Origin: Bacteroidales bacterium | Lineage (GTDB): Bacteria; Bacteroidota; Bacteroidia; Bacteroidales; WCHB1-69 | Direction of reading: 5' to 3' | Assembly (NCBI GenBank): GCA_017540505.1 | Contig: JAFYAW010000030.1 | Span: forward strand, 124,001-188,000 | DNA length: 64,000 nucleotides | Shown: one piece after another, positions 22,400 to 31,298 of the stretch | Layout: each line of letters opens with the position of its first letter | Numbering within the stretch: the first letter of the stretch is position 1 | Translations under genes and position numbers: made by a program | Notes under the pieces: generated by a model | What the model saw: the letters and a program-made list of their open reading frames with translations, nothing else | What the model was told of the DNA's origin: nothing | Database searches by the model: none

Positions 22400-24859
22400 A
22401 TGATACAAACCATAACCTTTAAGAAATATTTCAATTCAAAATTCATTCTGATTCTATGCTTGCTGTTTCAAGGTTTTGTGTCGGGTCAGAACATCACAAT
22501 TAGCGGGCACCTCTACGAGAAAGGCAGTCTGGAATCGCTGCCTGGCGGCCTGATTTATGAGCCTGTGTCGCAAAAGAGCACCACCACAAACAGCTATGGG
22601 TTTTACTCGCTGACCATCCCTTATAGGGAAAATGTTTTCTTGGTTTTCAACAGTTTCGGGTTCGTCAATGACACCCTACGGATCAAAGCTCCCGAAGACA
22701 TTGAATACGATGCCCGGCTCTCGAAAATCACGATGCTGGAAGCGGTGAACATCACGGCGGAGAAGTTGAATACCGAGCAGGTGAAGATGAGTTCCATCAA
22801 GCTTTCTACCAAGGAGATAAAAAACGTTCCCATGCTGTTTGGGGAGAAGGATGTGTTCAAGACGCTGCTGCTGCTGCCCGGCGTGCAGTCGGCCTCGGAG
22901 GGCACCTCCGGCATATACGTGCGCGGGGGCGGGCCCGACCAGAACCTGATCATCCTCGATGAGGCCACCATCTATAACGCCAGCCATCTGTTGGGCTTCT
23001 TCTCCGTCTTCAACGGGGATGCCATCAAATCGGTGGAATTAGTAAAAGGCGGATTCCCGGCCCGTTACGGCGGACGACTCTCATCGGTCATCGATATCAA
23101 CATGAAGGATGGAAACAAGGAAAGCTACCACTGCGAAGGCGGCGTGGGACTGATTTCCTCCAACGTGATGGTGGAAGGCCCGATCATCAAGAACAAGGCC
23201 TCCTTCATGCTCTCCGGCCGCACCACCTACCTCGACCTTTTTCTGGTACCCATCATGAAGTTTGTCACGCATGGCGCGTCAACAGGCTACTATTTTTTCG
23301 ATTTGAACGGAAAATTCAACTTCGATCTCGGGAAAAAGGACAAGCTCTATTTCAGTGCCTATTTCGGGCAGGACAAATTCCATCTATCGGAGAAGGAGAG
23401 CTATGGTATTGGCGGTGGGTACGACAAATACAAGATGGGGCTTTTCTGGCAGAATGCCACGGCCACGGCTCGTTGGAACCATCTGTTCACCAACAAGGTG
23501 TTCTCGAACATGTCGTTCGTCTTCAGCGATTATACCATGAACACCTATTTGGGTTACAAATACTTCTATGGTATCAACAATCCGGATAATGAGACCTTCA
23601 CCTCAGATTTCAAGTCCGGCATCCGTGACTATACGTTGAAATATGATGTCACGTACCAACCGAATGCCACGCACCATTTGTTGGCGGGGGCGGCGGTGAC
23701 CTACCACGAGGCGCGCCCAAACGCCATCACGATGAGTGCCGACACCCTCACGATGCGCAATGTGGAGAAGAACAGAGGATTGGAGTACGCGCTCTATGTG
23801 GAGGATGAGATTAACATCCGCAACCGTTTCCGCATAAATCCGGGTGTGCGCTTAGTGGCCTTTTCGGTGCCGCACAAGACATGGTTCTCGCCGGAGCCGC
23901 GCCTGACGATGAGCTACAACATCCTGTCGAACTTGGCGGTGAAAGCCTCCTATGCCATGATGAGCCAGAATATGATCCTGCTCTCCACCAGCACCATCGG
24001 ACTGCCCACCGACCTGTGGGTGCCGGTCACCGACTCCATCCGGCCCCAGCGTTCCCAACAAGTGGCCTTCGGCATCCATTATGATTTGAAGAAGCCGCGA
24101 CTATCATTCTCATTGGAAGGCTATTATAAGAAGATGGACCATATTTTGGCCTACAAGGAAGGTTCTTCCTATTTCACCAACATGCTTAACGACATCATGG
24201 ATGAATCGATGCCCGGAAATTTCCAGAAAACGTGGACCGACAACGTTACCAGCGGCAAAGGGTGGTCGTATGGTGTGGAGTTCCTCGTGCGCAAAGAGTT
24301 CGGGAAGTTCACCGGCTGGGCCGGATATACGCTGTCGTGGACGAAGCAGCAGTTCGACGAACTGAATTTCGGAGAGCCCTTCTTCGCCCGTTACGACCGC
24401 CGCCATGATGTCTCCATCGTGCTGATGTACAGTCCCGTATCGTGGGTCAACCTGTCGTTGTCGTGGGTCTTTGCCACCGGCAACGCTGTCACACTGCCCA
24501 CCTCCATCTACCCGAGTGAATATCTTGACGAATATCTTGATAATATGGGATCAACAGAGGATGAACCATACTATTTTTACGATTATATTGAAAATTACGG
24601 GAAGAAAAACGATTTCCGCATGAAACCGTTCCACCATCTGGACATCGGCGTACAGTTCATTAAGCCGCACAAGAAGAATAAGGGTCAGAGCATCTTTGAA
24701 ATCAGCATTTATAATCTGTACAACCATCACAATCCCTTCTTCTATTTCACCACGCAGGAACCCCGTTACACCGAAAATGGGGTTGAGATTGTAAATAAAA
24801 TCCAGCAGATCAGCATTTTCCCTATTATCCCCACCTTCACCTATCATTTCAAATTCTAA
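22400..24859 (+). CDS. TonB-dependent outer-membrane receptor with carboxypeptidase-regulatory-like domain
   Basis: 819 residues. A signal peptide ends near VSGQ; a ~90-residue CarboxypepD_reg-like domain follows (ITISGHLYEKGSLESLPGG...SYGFYSL). The plug domain contains LLLPGVQSASEGTSGIYVRGGGPDQNLIILDEATIYN and SVELVKGGFPARYGGRLSSVIDI, in pieces, and the rest is a 22-strand-type barrel ending in TFTYHFKF with the expected terminal Phe. Such receptors import large ligands using TonB energy. It is followed after 12 nt by a DUF4249 lipoprotein, a standard pair in Bacteroidota. The substrate is unknown; no SusD gene is present. Confidence 0.92.
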   Translation: MIQTITFKKYFNSKFILILCLLFQGFVSGQNITISGHLYEKGSLESLPGGLIYEPVSQKSTTTNSYGFYSLTIPYRENVFLVFNSFGFVNDTLRIKAPEDIEYDARLSKITMLEAVNITAEKLNTEQVKMSSIKLSTKEIKNVPMLFGEKDVFKTLLLLPGVQSASEGTSGIYVRGGGPDQNLIILDEATIYNASHLLGFFSVFNGDAIKSVELVKGGFPARYGGRLSSVIDINMKDGNKESYHCEGGVGLISSNVMVEGPIIKNKASFMLSGRTTYLDLFLVPIMKFVTHGASTGYYFFDLNGKFNFDLGKKDKLYFSAYFGQDKFHLSEKESYGIGGGYDKYKMGLFWQNATATARWNHLFTNKVFSNMSFVFSDYTMNTYLGYKYFYGINNPDNETFTSDFKSGIRDYTLKYDVTYQPNATHHLLAGAAVTYHEARPNAITMSADTLTMRNVEKNRGLEYALYVEDEINIRNRFRINPGVRLVAFSVPHKTWFSPEPRLTMSYNILSNLAVKASYAMMSQNMILLSTSTIGLPTDLWVPVTDSIRPQRSQQVAFGIHYDLKKPRLSFSLEGYYKKMDHILAYKEGSSYFTNMLNDIMDESMPGNFQKTWTDNVTSGKGWSYGVEFLVRKEFGKFTGWAGYTLSWTKQQFDELNFGEPFFARYDRRHDVSIVLMYSPVSWVNLSLSWVFATGNAVTLPTSIYPSEYLDEYLDNMGSTEDEPYYFYDYIENYGKKNDFRMKPFHHLDIGVQFIKPHKKNKGQSIFEISIYNLYNHHNPFFYFTTQEPRYTENGVEIVNKIQQISIFPIIPTFTYHFKF

Positions 24860-24871
24860 ATCACACAAACT

Positions 24872-25807
24872 ATGAAAATCGACCGAATCTTATTTTGTAT
24901 TATATTATTTTTCAGCTATATAACGACATCCATCTTTTTTATAGGATGTGTGGATGACGTGGATCTTGAAAATCAGTTCCACGACACCCGCAAGCTGGTG
25001 CTGTACTGCCGTTTGTGCCCTCAATTGGACACAACCTACATATTATTGTCAAGCACCAAACTGCTCTATGGCCACGATACGGGGGACTTCCCCAACATTT
25101 CAGATGCTGTTGTAGAACTTTCCGCTGACGGATCGCAGTGGGTGCGCGCTCCCTATGACATGGTACATCGTCGTTATAGACTTACCCGTCAGGAATTTCC
25201 GATAATAGAGGGACGTACCTATCACATCCGGGCTTCCTATCCGGGCTTCAAGGACATCTCGTCCACCTGCACGGTGCCCGTGACGCACGATGTCGGTTTC
25301 CGCTTCGATACGGTGGCGGTAAGCAGCGATTCGCATTGGGGCGAGGTTTACAACTGGCCGCACAAGGACGTATATGTGCAGTGGCGTGATGTGCCGGGCG
25401 TGGAGAATGCCTACGCGTTGAAGTCGTATCATCAAAGGAACATATTCCATGAAACCGAAGAAGGGGAGTGGGAAATGGAATACGGTGGCTGGTGTTACAT
25501 TGGCGAATGGCTGATAGAGGGCACCAACGATTATGAGTATGTCTCCGATCAGGGCCGTGACGGTGCGGTGATGCGGTATCTGTTCGATGTGGACCTCTAT
25601 GAATATGATGAGTGGGATGAAGATGAGGAGGAAGAACCGACCCAATATTATCTTTTCTTCTTGGACAAGAGCTGCTACCTATATGAGACCACGCAGACGG
25701 ATAACAGCGGACTGAATTTCCTGCTTCTGGAACCGCTTCACGCCTATACCAATATTGAAAACGGCTTCGGCCTCTTCGGGGCGTTCAGCATGATGCGGGT
25801 AAAATAG
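24872..25807 (+). CDS. DUF4249 lipoprotein, partner of the TonB receptor
   Basis: 311 residues. The N-terminus is a long hydrophobic signal ending IFFIGC, a lipobox. The mature protein begins DDVDLENQFHDTRKLVLYCRLCPQ, the typical DUF4249 opening after the Cys (it normally reads like 'kpVVegyltp'), and continues with Ig-like beta structure: AVVELSADGSQW and GRTYHIRASYPGFKDISSTC. An acidic low-complexity stretch EYDEWDEDEEEEP lies near residue 250. Family knowledge: DUF4249 proteins are surface or periplasmic lipoproteins encoded beside TonB receptors; their role is probably ligand capture but is unproven. Confidence 0.85.
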   Translation: MKIDRILFCIILFFSYITTSIFFIGCVDDVDLENQFHDTRKLVLYCRLCPQLDTTYILLSSTKLLYGHDTGDFPNISDAVVELSADGSQWVRAPYDMVHRRYRLTRQEFPIIEGRTYHIRASYPGFKDISSTCTVPVTHDVGFRFDTVAVSSDSHWGEVYNWPHKDVYVQWRDVPGVENAYALKSYHQRNIFHETEEGEWEMEYGGWCYIGEWLIEGTNDYEYVSDQGRDGAVMRYLFDVDLYEYDEWDEDEEEEPTQYYLFFLDKSCYLYETTQTDNSGLNFLLLEPLHAYTNIENGFGLFGAFSMMRVK

Positions 25808-25832
25808 TTTTTACGGAACAATATTGGCTTGA

Positions 25833-26741
25833 ATGATGCTTGAAACAGTGAATCAAGAACTTGCAAATTATATAGAATGTTTTATTATTCCCTTGTACGA
25901 CCATTTTGACAAGGCGCACCAGCGCGATCATGTGCGGATGGTCATCAAACAGAGTCTGGAATTGGCGGCGACGCTGGAGGTGGACATCAACATGGTCTAT
26001 ACCATCGCCGCCTACCATGATGTGGGGCTTTGCGAAGGAAGGGAGCGTCATCATATTGTGTCGGCGCAAATGATGCTGGCAGATGATGAGCTTCGGAAAT
26101 GGTTTTCGGAAGCTCAATTGCAAACCATGGCCGAGGCAGTGGAGGACCACCGGGCCTCATCCGACCATGCGCCGCGCTCGCTTTACGGGCGCATTGTGGC
26201 GGAGGCCGACCGCTTCATTGACCCTGACACCATCATCCGCCGCACCGTGCAGTTCGGTTTGGAACACTATCCGGAATTGGATAAGGAGGCGCACTACGAG
26301 CGCACGCTGCAGCACCTGCATGAGAAATACGGACGCAACGGGTATCTGCACCTGTGGTTCGACAATTCTCCCAATGCCGAACGTCTGGAGCGCTTGCGCC
26401 AAATGATGGAGAATGTGCCACTTATACGGGAAAAGTTTGAAAAATACTATCTTATGCGGAATGTGGAGCGCATTGGGCAGATGGAACAGCGTCTTGACCA
26501 TGTGACCGCCGCTGTGCGTGATTTGGAATCGGCGTGGGCACAATATGAGGCTGTTCGGGAGGATATCCGGCAGTTGGACGGCTACTTGGGCAGTGACGAC
26601 TGGAAAGCGGATCTTGCCGCTGACGAGGCCGGCCTGTTGCCCGCAGACCTGAAACGCGGCGTACTCAGCGAGGACGGCATCTGGAACGTGCTCGCCGCCT
26701 GCCGCGAAATGGATGCGAAATTGAAGGGTAGGGAGGAGTAA
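25833..26741 (+). CDS. HD-domain phosphohydrolase fused to DUF4298
   Basis: 302 residues. The N-terminal ~180 residues are an HD domain: HQRDHVRMV supplies the first His, AYHDVGL the HD pair, and GRIVAEADRF the later Asp, so a metal-dependent phosphohydrolase active site is intact. The C-terminal ~85 residues, from RIGQMEQRLDHVTAAVRDLE to LKRGVLSEDGIWNVLA, follow the DUF4298 pattern, including the nearly invariant LKRGVLSEDG. DUF4298 usually occurs as a small separate protein. Substrate unknown; nucleotides or alarmones are possible. It lies 25 nt downstream of the DUF4249 gene and is convergent with the next gene. Confidence 0.8.
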   Translation: MMLETVNQELANYIECFIIPLYDHFDKAHQRDHVRMVIKQSLELAATLEVDINMVYTIAAYHDVGLCEGRERHHIVSAQMMLADDELRKWFSEAQLQTMAEAVEDHRASSDHAPRSLYGRIVAEADRFIDPDTIIRRTVQFGLEHYPELDKEAHYERTLQHLHEKYGRNGYLHLWFDNSPNAERLERLRQMMENVPLIREKFEKYYLMRNVERIGQMEQRLDHVTAAVRDLESAWAQYEAVREDIRQLDGYLGSDDWKADLAADEAGLLPADLKRGVLSEDGIWNVLAACREMDAKLKGREE

Positions 26742-26749
26742 CCGACCGG

Positions 26750-27175
26750 CTACTCCACCACCACCTTCAGCACCTTCTGATAGTCAGGATTTGAGACGCG
26801 CAGACGGCACTCGTCGCCGGAATGGTAAACCGTGTCGCTGAAAATCATCCGGAATTCCGCATTCATTTTGTGAATACTTGATGTGGCCCCTTCCGTCCAC
26901 GACTCGTTGTACAACAGGAAGTTATCACTTCCATTCGACAGCTCCACCGGATATCCCGTGGCGTATTGCCAATAGAAATGCCAGTCGTGCTTCGGTCCGA
27001 TGGCCTTAATGACAATCTCCCGATAGGAGTTTATCGGCACCGTAATGCTTTCGGTGGTGATTTCCTGACCATCCATGTAAAATGAGACCATTGGATCCGG
27101 ATCCTGCCGATCGCACGACATCAACCCTAAAGCCATAAACAACATGGCTAAAACTGCTAACCTTTTCATTTTCAA
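26750..27175 (-). CDS. Small lipoprotein, last gene of the ECF unit
   Basis: 141 residues. MKMKRLAVLAMLFMALGLMSC is a lipoprotein signal with Cys at position 21, followed by DRQDPDP. The remaining ~115 residues look like a single beta-sandwich (VSFYMDGQEITTESITVP..., ending CRLRVSNPDYQKVLKVVVE), similar to bacterial Ig-like or cadherin-like modules. No family recognised. It lies 29 nt after the outer-membrane barrel gene and is probably the end of the sigma-factor transcription unit. Confidence 0.75.
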   Translation of the reverse strand: MKMKRLAVLAMLFMALGLMSCDRQDPDPMVSFYMDGQEITTESITVPINSYREIVIKAIGPKHDWHFYWQYATGYPVELSNGSDNFLLYNESWTEGATSSIHKMNAEFRMIFSDTVYHSGDECRLRVSNPDYQKVLKVVVE

Positions 27176-27204
27176 AATATTAATTTTTAATTATTTATTG
27201 TTAA

Positions 27205-28869
27205 TTAGAATTCATACCCCACACCTACACTTCCCAATCCCTTATATCCCGCGCCCAATTCCAGGCTGCCGAAAAAGTGCTTGTAGCTTGCTTTTAGTCC
27301 AAACAGGGTGACGTGCAACATGGAGAAGAGTGTGGGCTCGTGATCCTGATTCAAAGCATCGGAAAACCAAGGGTGGCGATGCTCCGGATAGATCAGATTG
27401 GAAGAGTTGGTTTCCCCGATGAAGCGCGCCGCGCCAAGCGAAAACGCTGAATAGAGCGTTACATTCGGGCGGTTCAGATAGGAGAAGCGAATGTCTGGCA
27501 TCACGGCCAAAGTGTGGAACTTGCGTTCGCACAACCCTGTTTCGCCTGATTCGTACAAATGGCTTTGCTGGTCCGTGTAATATGCGTAGCTCAGCGACAA
27601 TCCGACCCAGAACCACTTGGCCACGCGATAATGGGAAGACAACGAGAACACCGGCGTGCTTCTGAATGAAGGACTGCGCCATGCGTGGTTCGGGTACATA
27701 CCTTCGGGATAGATAAACACGAAATAGCGGTCAAAGAGCATCACCCCCGTCGGGTCACATACGTCGAACTTGATTTCATGGCGACATAAGCGTTTGTCGC
27801 TTGTCCAGTTCGGTTTGGTCTCTTTCTTCCGTTTCTGTTTTTGAAAAGTCTGGATAAAGGCAATTTGCGTGGAAAACATGTTGCTACGCAGGCGGAAAGT
27901 GCCGTTTTCATATTGCACGGATGGAGAGGTTTGAGGAGGCAGGAGGTTGTCTCCCTCATGCTCGACACGTATGGAATAGGAGCCGGAAGCAAAGTCGTTG
28001 AGTTGGCAGTTCAAGCCGATGGTCCAGCGGAAGAGACCTCCGTGGGGCATCTGCACGTAGATTCCGGCATTGGCTAAAATGTCTATGTTGAAGCGGTTAG
28101 GGTCGATAGTCGTAGGCATGAGTTTCAGGTGGTCGTAATAGTAAACGGTGTCGGGCAAGATCAGACCCTGCAGGGAATAGGGACTGCTGATCTCCTTGTC
28201 ATAGCCGGTAATAAAGGTGTACCAGGGCATCCGGAGGCGCACGCCGGCATCCACCGTCACCCAGACTTTTTGAGCTATGGGCGCATGGAATTCCACTTTC
28301 AACGGCATGGAAAAACCGGTACTGTAGATGGCATAACCTGTGTTGTCGAATGGGAGCACGCCGCTCACGTCGCAATGCGTACGGGCGCGGAATGCTCCAG
28401 TGGTGCCGTAAGAGAGCCCCGCCGACACGCCGAGATATCGGGCGAAGTGGTAGGCGAATTCCAGTCCCACGCGCCCACCAAGACTGGGTTTTGCCTTTAT
28501 GCAGGTGCTATTTGACAACATGGCGGACGGAAGAATTCCAATATCAAATAGATAGCCAAGCTGGAAACCATCGAAAGGAGGAATAAGCATTTTGTCCTTA
28601 GCTTGATGTCGGTTTTGTTTCTCATTAAAATCTAACTCATAATCTTCTTGGCCTTTTAAGATGGTGTCTGCATTCGTTCGGATTTCCGTTTGCGATGCTC
28701 CCGGATTCAAAACATCCAGGTGAAGCGTGTCATGATGATAGACCGTGTCGAAAACCACCAGCGTGTCGTGCGCCATCTGCGTCTCAAATACGTAAATGGT
28801 GTCGCGGTGCTGAGCGTGGAGTTGGAAACCCATTATTAATAATAGTATGGTAAGAATGTTACGGAACAT
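27205..28869 (-). CDS. Outer-membrane beta-barrel protein
   Basis: 554 residues with a signal peptide (MFRNILTILLLIMGFQLHAQ). After a ~90-residue soluble stretch containing repeated DT-HDTL motifs (MAHDTLVVFDTVYHHDTLHL), the rest is a series of amphipathic strands with aromatic girdles, such as LGGRVGLEFAYHFARYLGVSAGLSYG, and it ends GYKGLGSVGVGYEF with terminal Phe, as for BAM substrates. No specific family is evident. Its start overlaps the end of the upstream membrane-protein gene by 11 nt, so the two are translationally coupled and probably work together. Confidence 0.8.
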   Translation of the reverse strand: MFRNILTILLLIMGFQLHAQHRDTIYVFETQMAHDTLVVFDTVYHHDTLHLDVLNPGASQTEIRTNADTILKGQEDYELDFNEKQNRHQAKDKMLIPPFDGFQLGYLFDIGILPSAMLSNSTCIKAKPSLGGRVGLEFAYHFARYLGVSAGLSYGTTGAFRARTHCDVSGVLPFDNTGYAIYSTGFSMPLKVEFHAPIAQKVWVTVDAGVRLRMPWYTFITGYDKEISSPYSLQGLILPDTVYYYDHLKLMPTTIDPNRFNIDILANAGIYVQMPHGGLFRWTIGLNCQLNDFASGSYSIRVEHEGDNLLPPQTSPSVQYENGTFRLRSNMFSTQIAFIQTFQKQKRKKETKPNWTSDKRLCRHEIKFDVCDPTGVMLFDRYFVFIYPEGMYPNHAWRSPSFRSTPVFSLSSHYRVAKWFWVGLSLSYAYYTDQQSHLYESGETGLCERKFHTLAVMPDIRFSYLNRPNVTLYSAFSLGAARFIGETNSSNLIYPEHRHPWFSDALNQDHEPTLFSMLHVTLFGLKASYKHFFGSLELGAGYKGLGSVGVGYEF

Positions 28870-29437
28870 AAACGGTGTCCTTGATGATGATGGTTTGGTT
28901 GATTTTTACGGTGTCGCGCTGGATGATGGTTTTCTTTATGATGGCAGGTTCAGGATGTTGGCTATTGGCATTTGGCTTTTGGCCATTGGCTTTTGGGATT
29001 TGAGTGTTGGGAATTGGCTGTTGATGGTTAGCGGTTGTTTTTTGGGAAAGGGTGATTGGGGGTTGGTCGCTGGAGATTTGCGATTTACGATTTACGATTG
29101 TCGATTTGTCGTTGGCGGTATTGTCAATGTCAAAGTCATGGCTAATGTCATAGTCAGAGCTGTCGCACAAATCAACCGCCACCGCTTCTACAGTTGGTTG
29201 TGAGTCAGGTTTTTTCGGCTGAATCAGATGTGTGGTCAGCAGGGTGGCGCCCACTCCGACTGCCAGGGATGTGGCGCAGAGCAGAATTTCCCTGCCATGG
29301 GAAATCAGCCAGATGCCGGCCCCCGATTGGGATGTGGCGGCTGCTGCCGCTGCGATTTTCTCCTCCGACAATGGCGTGTGTGGCGCGTGTGATGCGTTGC
29401 GCACACCTTTGGCGAAGAGCTTGTCGATCTTTTTCAT
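28859..29437 (-). CDS. Single-pass membrane protein with repetitive linker, possible anti-sigma or signalling partner
   Basis: 192 residues. N-terminal ~45 residues are cytosolic (MKKIDKLFAKGVRNASHAPH), followed by one membrane segment (ILLCATSLAVGVGATLLTTHLI) and a periplasmic part. The latter has a low-complexity Asn/Gln/Pro-rich stretch at about residues 125-160 (PIPNTQIPKANGQKPNANSQ) encoded by imperfect TTTTGGC-like repeats, and a terminal IIKKTIIQRDTVKINQTIII strand region. In Bacteroidota ECF operons this position is often taken by an anti-sigma factor; here no standard RseA or FecR domain is visible, so that role is only inference from context. Confidence 0.65.
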   Translation of the reverse strand: MKKIDKLFAKGVRNASHAPHTPLSEEKIAAAAAATSQSGAGIWLISHGREILLCATSLAVGVGATLLTTHLIQPKKPDSQPTVEAVAVDLCDSSDYDISHDFDIDNTANDKSTIVNRKSQISSDQPPITLSQKTTANHQQPIPNTQIPKANGQKPNANSQHPEPAIIKKTIIQRDTVKINQTIIIKDTVYVP

Positions 29438-29449
29438 TTTGACAAAAAA

Positions 29450-29929
29450 TTATTTTTCCACAAAATACAGACAGAATCCGTCGTAACAGTTGTCGCACAA
29501 GGAGAGCGTTCTCCCTGCCGCCTCGCTATGCCCGATAGTGGCAACGCTGGAGGGGTGGGGTGCGATGATTCCGTTGGTGGCTTCCGTTATCTTCCGGCAT
29601 TGTGCTTCTGGAATATGAAGGGAAAACCACACATGATACACTCCGTTCCCATTGTCTGGATTGGTGTAGATGGTTTCATCTATGTCACACACAGTCTGAT
29701 ATGAACCGGATGCCACTTTCTTCCCGTCTTTGTAAAACGAGAATCTGCCGTCTTTGAAGACGAATTGAGCATCGAAGCCTTCACTTTCAGGGGTATAACT
29801 AACTCCGGCAAGGCCGCCTGATGTGCTGGCCCACAGCCAGGTGCCGTCGAGGCCGTCCTTTTCTGGTTTGCATGCTGTAACGATGACTGCCAGCAGCATT
29901 GCGATTGCGAAATAACATGTCTGTTTCAT
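29450..29929 (-). CDS. Lipoprotein of the ECF unit
   Basis: 159 residues. MKQTCYFAIAMLLAVIVTACKPEKDG is a lipoprotein signal with lipobox VTAC. The body reads like a small lipocalin-type or copper-resistance-like barrel: LDGTWLWAS, FDAQFVFKDGRFSFYKDGKKVASGSYQT, ending CDNCYDGFCLYFVEK, with a cluster of Cys near the end (CDNCYDGFC). That CxxC-type end could bind a metal or form disulfides. It lies downstream of the sigma-factor gene, separated by a 173-nt gap that holds the tandem palindromic repeat, and 12 nt before the single-pass membrane protein gene. Confidence 0.7.
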   Translation of the reverse strand: MKQTCYFAIAMLLAVIVTACKPEKDGLDGTWLWASTSGGLAGVSYTPESEGFDAQFVFKDGRFSFYKDGKKVASGSYQTVCDIDETIYTNPDNGNGVYHVWFSLHIPEAQCRKITEATNGIIAPHPSSVATIGHSEAAGRTLSLCDNCYDGFCLYFVEK

Positions 29930-29986
29930 AATGTATATAATTTTATTCTCTAAACTCTAATCTCTAAACTTTAAACTTTATTCTAA

Positions 29987-30085
29987 CCACCCCCGCAGAC
30001 CTCCGGCCTGCGACAATGTATGTGTCATTGTTTTTCTACTACCCACCCCCGCAGACCTCCGGCCTGCGACAATGTATGTGTCATT
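29987..30085. repeat. Tandem 43-nt repeat with GC-rich palindrome
   Basis: Two copies, 29987-30029 and 30043-30085, begin CCACCCCCGCAGACCTCCGG and end CAATGTATGTGTCATT, with a 56-nt period. On the minus strand each contains GCAGGCC-GGA-GGTCTGC, the same palindrome type as at 6836-6852. They sit between the sigma factor stop and the next gene of its unit, flanked by strings of (T)CTAAACT-type simple repeats. They could fold in the transcript and modulate read-through or stability. Confidence 0.85.
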
Positions 30086-30102
30086 ACTCTAACCCCTCAA
30101 CT

Positions 30103-30621
30103 CTAAACTCTCAACTTTTCCCTTGCGCGGATGAGCAGCCGTTGCTGGAGTTCGGCACGGGCGCGTGAGAGCAGCACCTTGGAGTTGGCCACGGAGATGC
30201 CGAGTGTCTCGGCGATCTTCTTGTGCGGGTAGTGCTCCACCGCGTAAAGGTTGAAGACCGTGCGCTGCTTGACGGGCAGCGTCCCCACCAGCTCCACCAA
30301 CTCCTCTTGGGTGAATTCCGCGCCTTGGATCAGCGGATCGTCGTCGTGGGATTCCTCCTCTTGAACGATATCATCCTCCATCTCCACCATCTCCGGACGG
30401 TTGCGCAGGTACATGAGCGCCTCGTTGACGGCAATCTTCCTCAGCCAGGACTCGAAACTGCCCAAAGCCCGGAAGGTGCTTCCTTTCTCTATCGCTTTCA
30501 GAAACGCATCGTGCGCCAGATCCTCCGCCAACGGCCAGTCACTGACATAGCGGTAACATACACCCACCATCTTCCCGATGTGGGATCTATACTGCTTTGT
30601 CCAGAATTCTGCTCTCTTCAT
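30103..30621 (-). CDS. ECF-type RNA polymerase sigma factor
   Basis: 172 residues. Region 2 shows FWTKQYRSHIGKMVGVCYRYVSDWPLAEDLAHDAFLKAIEK, the sigma-70 region 2 pattern with the DLxHDxFLKA core, and region 4 shows ELVELVGTLPVKQRTVFNLYAVEHYPHKKIAETLGISVANSKVLLSRARAEL, a helix-turn-helix for the -35 element (quoted in part). An acidic linker (DDIVQEEESHDDDP) joins them. It would direct polymerase to a small regulon, probably the downstream lipoprotein, membrane protein and barrel genes. No canonical anti-sigma gene is adjacent. Confidence 0.92.
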   Translation of the reverse strand: MKRAEFWTKQYRSHIGKMVGVCYRYVSDWPLAEDLAHDAFLKAIEKGSTFRALGSFESWLRKIAVNEALMYLRNRPEMVEMEDDIVQEEESHDDDPLIQGAEFTQEELVELVGTLPVKQRTVFNLYAVEHYPHKKIAETLGISVANSKVLLSRARAELQQRLLIRAREKLRV

Positions 30622-30676
30622 CCTATCGTTCGTCGTACATTATTAAAGATGCAAAAAAACGAAAAGGTTACAGATT

Positions 30677-31171
30677 TTATTTTATGATTTTTTGATATGC
30701 TAACCGTTCATCGCCTGACAGCAGATGGATGATGCCGCAATAGGAGAAGCCGTGCTTCAATATGTTGTGCTGCATGATTTTGTTGTCCCGGTGCGTGTCG
30801 ATGCGGATGTTCGTGTCGTGCTGGAAACAGAAGCGCATGATGTCGCTGAAAACGCCATGCACATCCGGATAGCTGGCAATACGGTGGACGACGTGATAGG
30901 GTAGGGTGTCCTCAAGCCATTGCCCGCCGAAGATCTTATGATATGTGGGCTCGGGCGATGAAAGGTAGGCGAAGTAGCCGACCACTTTGCCGTCATCCAC
31001 CACCACGAAAGCTCCGTTCCGTTCCATGTCAGCGGTGATGACCTCCTCCGACGGATAGCCGTCCACCCACTGGTGGCAATTGCCGGACTGCCGCATAATC
31101 TTCTTTGCAGCGTCCATGACCTTCATGATGTCGGCCATATCTGTCGCGTTGGCTTTCCGAATAATCATCAA
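30677..31171 (-). CDS. GNAT-family N-acetyltransferase
   Basis: 164 residues, full GNAT length. IRKANATDMADIMKVMDAAK is the usual first strand-helix unit, GAFVVVDDGKVVGYFAYL the central hairpin, and NIRIDTHRDNKIMQHNILKHGFSYCGII the acetyl-CoA-proximal strand and helix (IDTHRDN replaces the more usual v-hpdN), in pieces. It would acetylate an amine of a small molecule or protein; the acceptor is unknown. A -7 box (TATCTTTG, minus) lies at 31192-31199, about 20 nt upstream. It points in the same direction as the sigma factor but has its own promoter. Confidence 0.85.
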   Translation of the reverse strand: MMIIRKANATDMADIMKVMDAAKKIMRQSGNCHQWVDGYPSEEVITADMERNGAFVVVDDGKVVGYFAYLSSPEPTYHKIFGGQWLEDTLPYHVVHRIASYPDVHGVFSDIMRFCFQHDTNIRIDTHRDNKIMQHNILKHGFSYCGIIHLLSGDERLAYQKIIK

Positions 31172-31191
31172 TGAGTTGTAAATACTGAGCG

Positions 31192-31199
31192 CAAAGATA
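31192..31199 (-). promoter_or_regulatory. -7 box of the GNAT gene
   Basis: TATCTTTG on the minus strand, 21 nt before the start codon at 31171. Confidence 0.55.
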
Positions 31200-31298
31200 C
31201 TGAAAATATTTCAAGCGGTGAAAATAATCGGTGTTGTTAATATGAATTAGTCAGTGTTTTTGCGCATTAATTAAAAAATGAGCCCTATTCCAATAACA

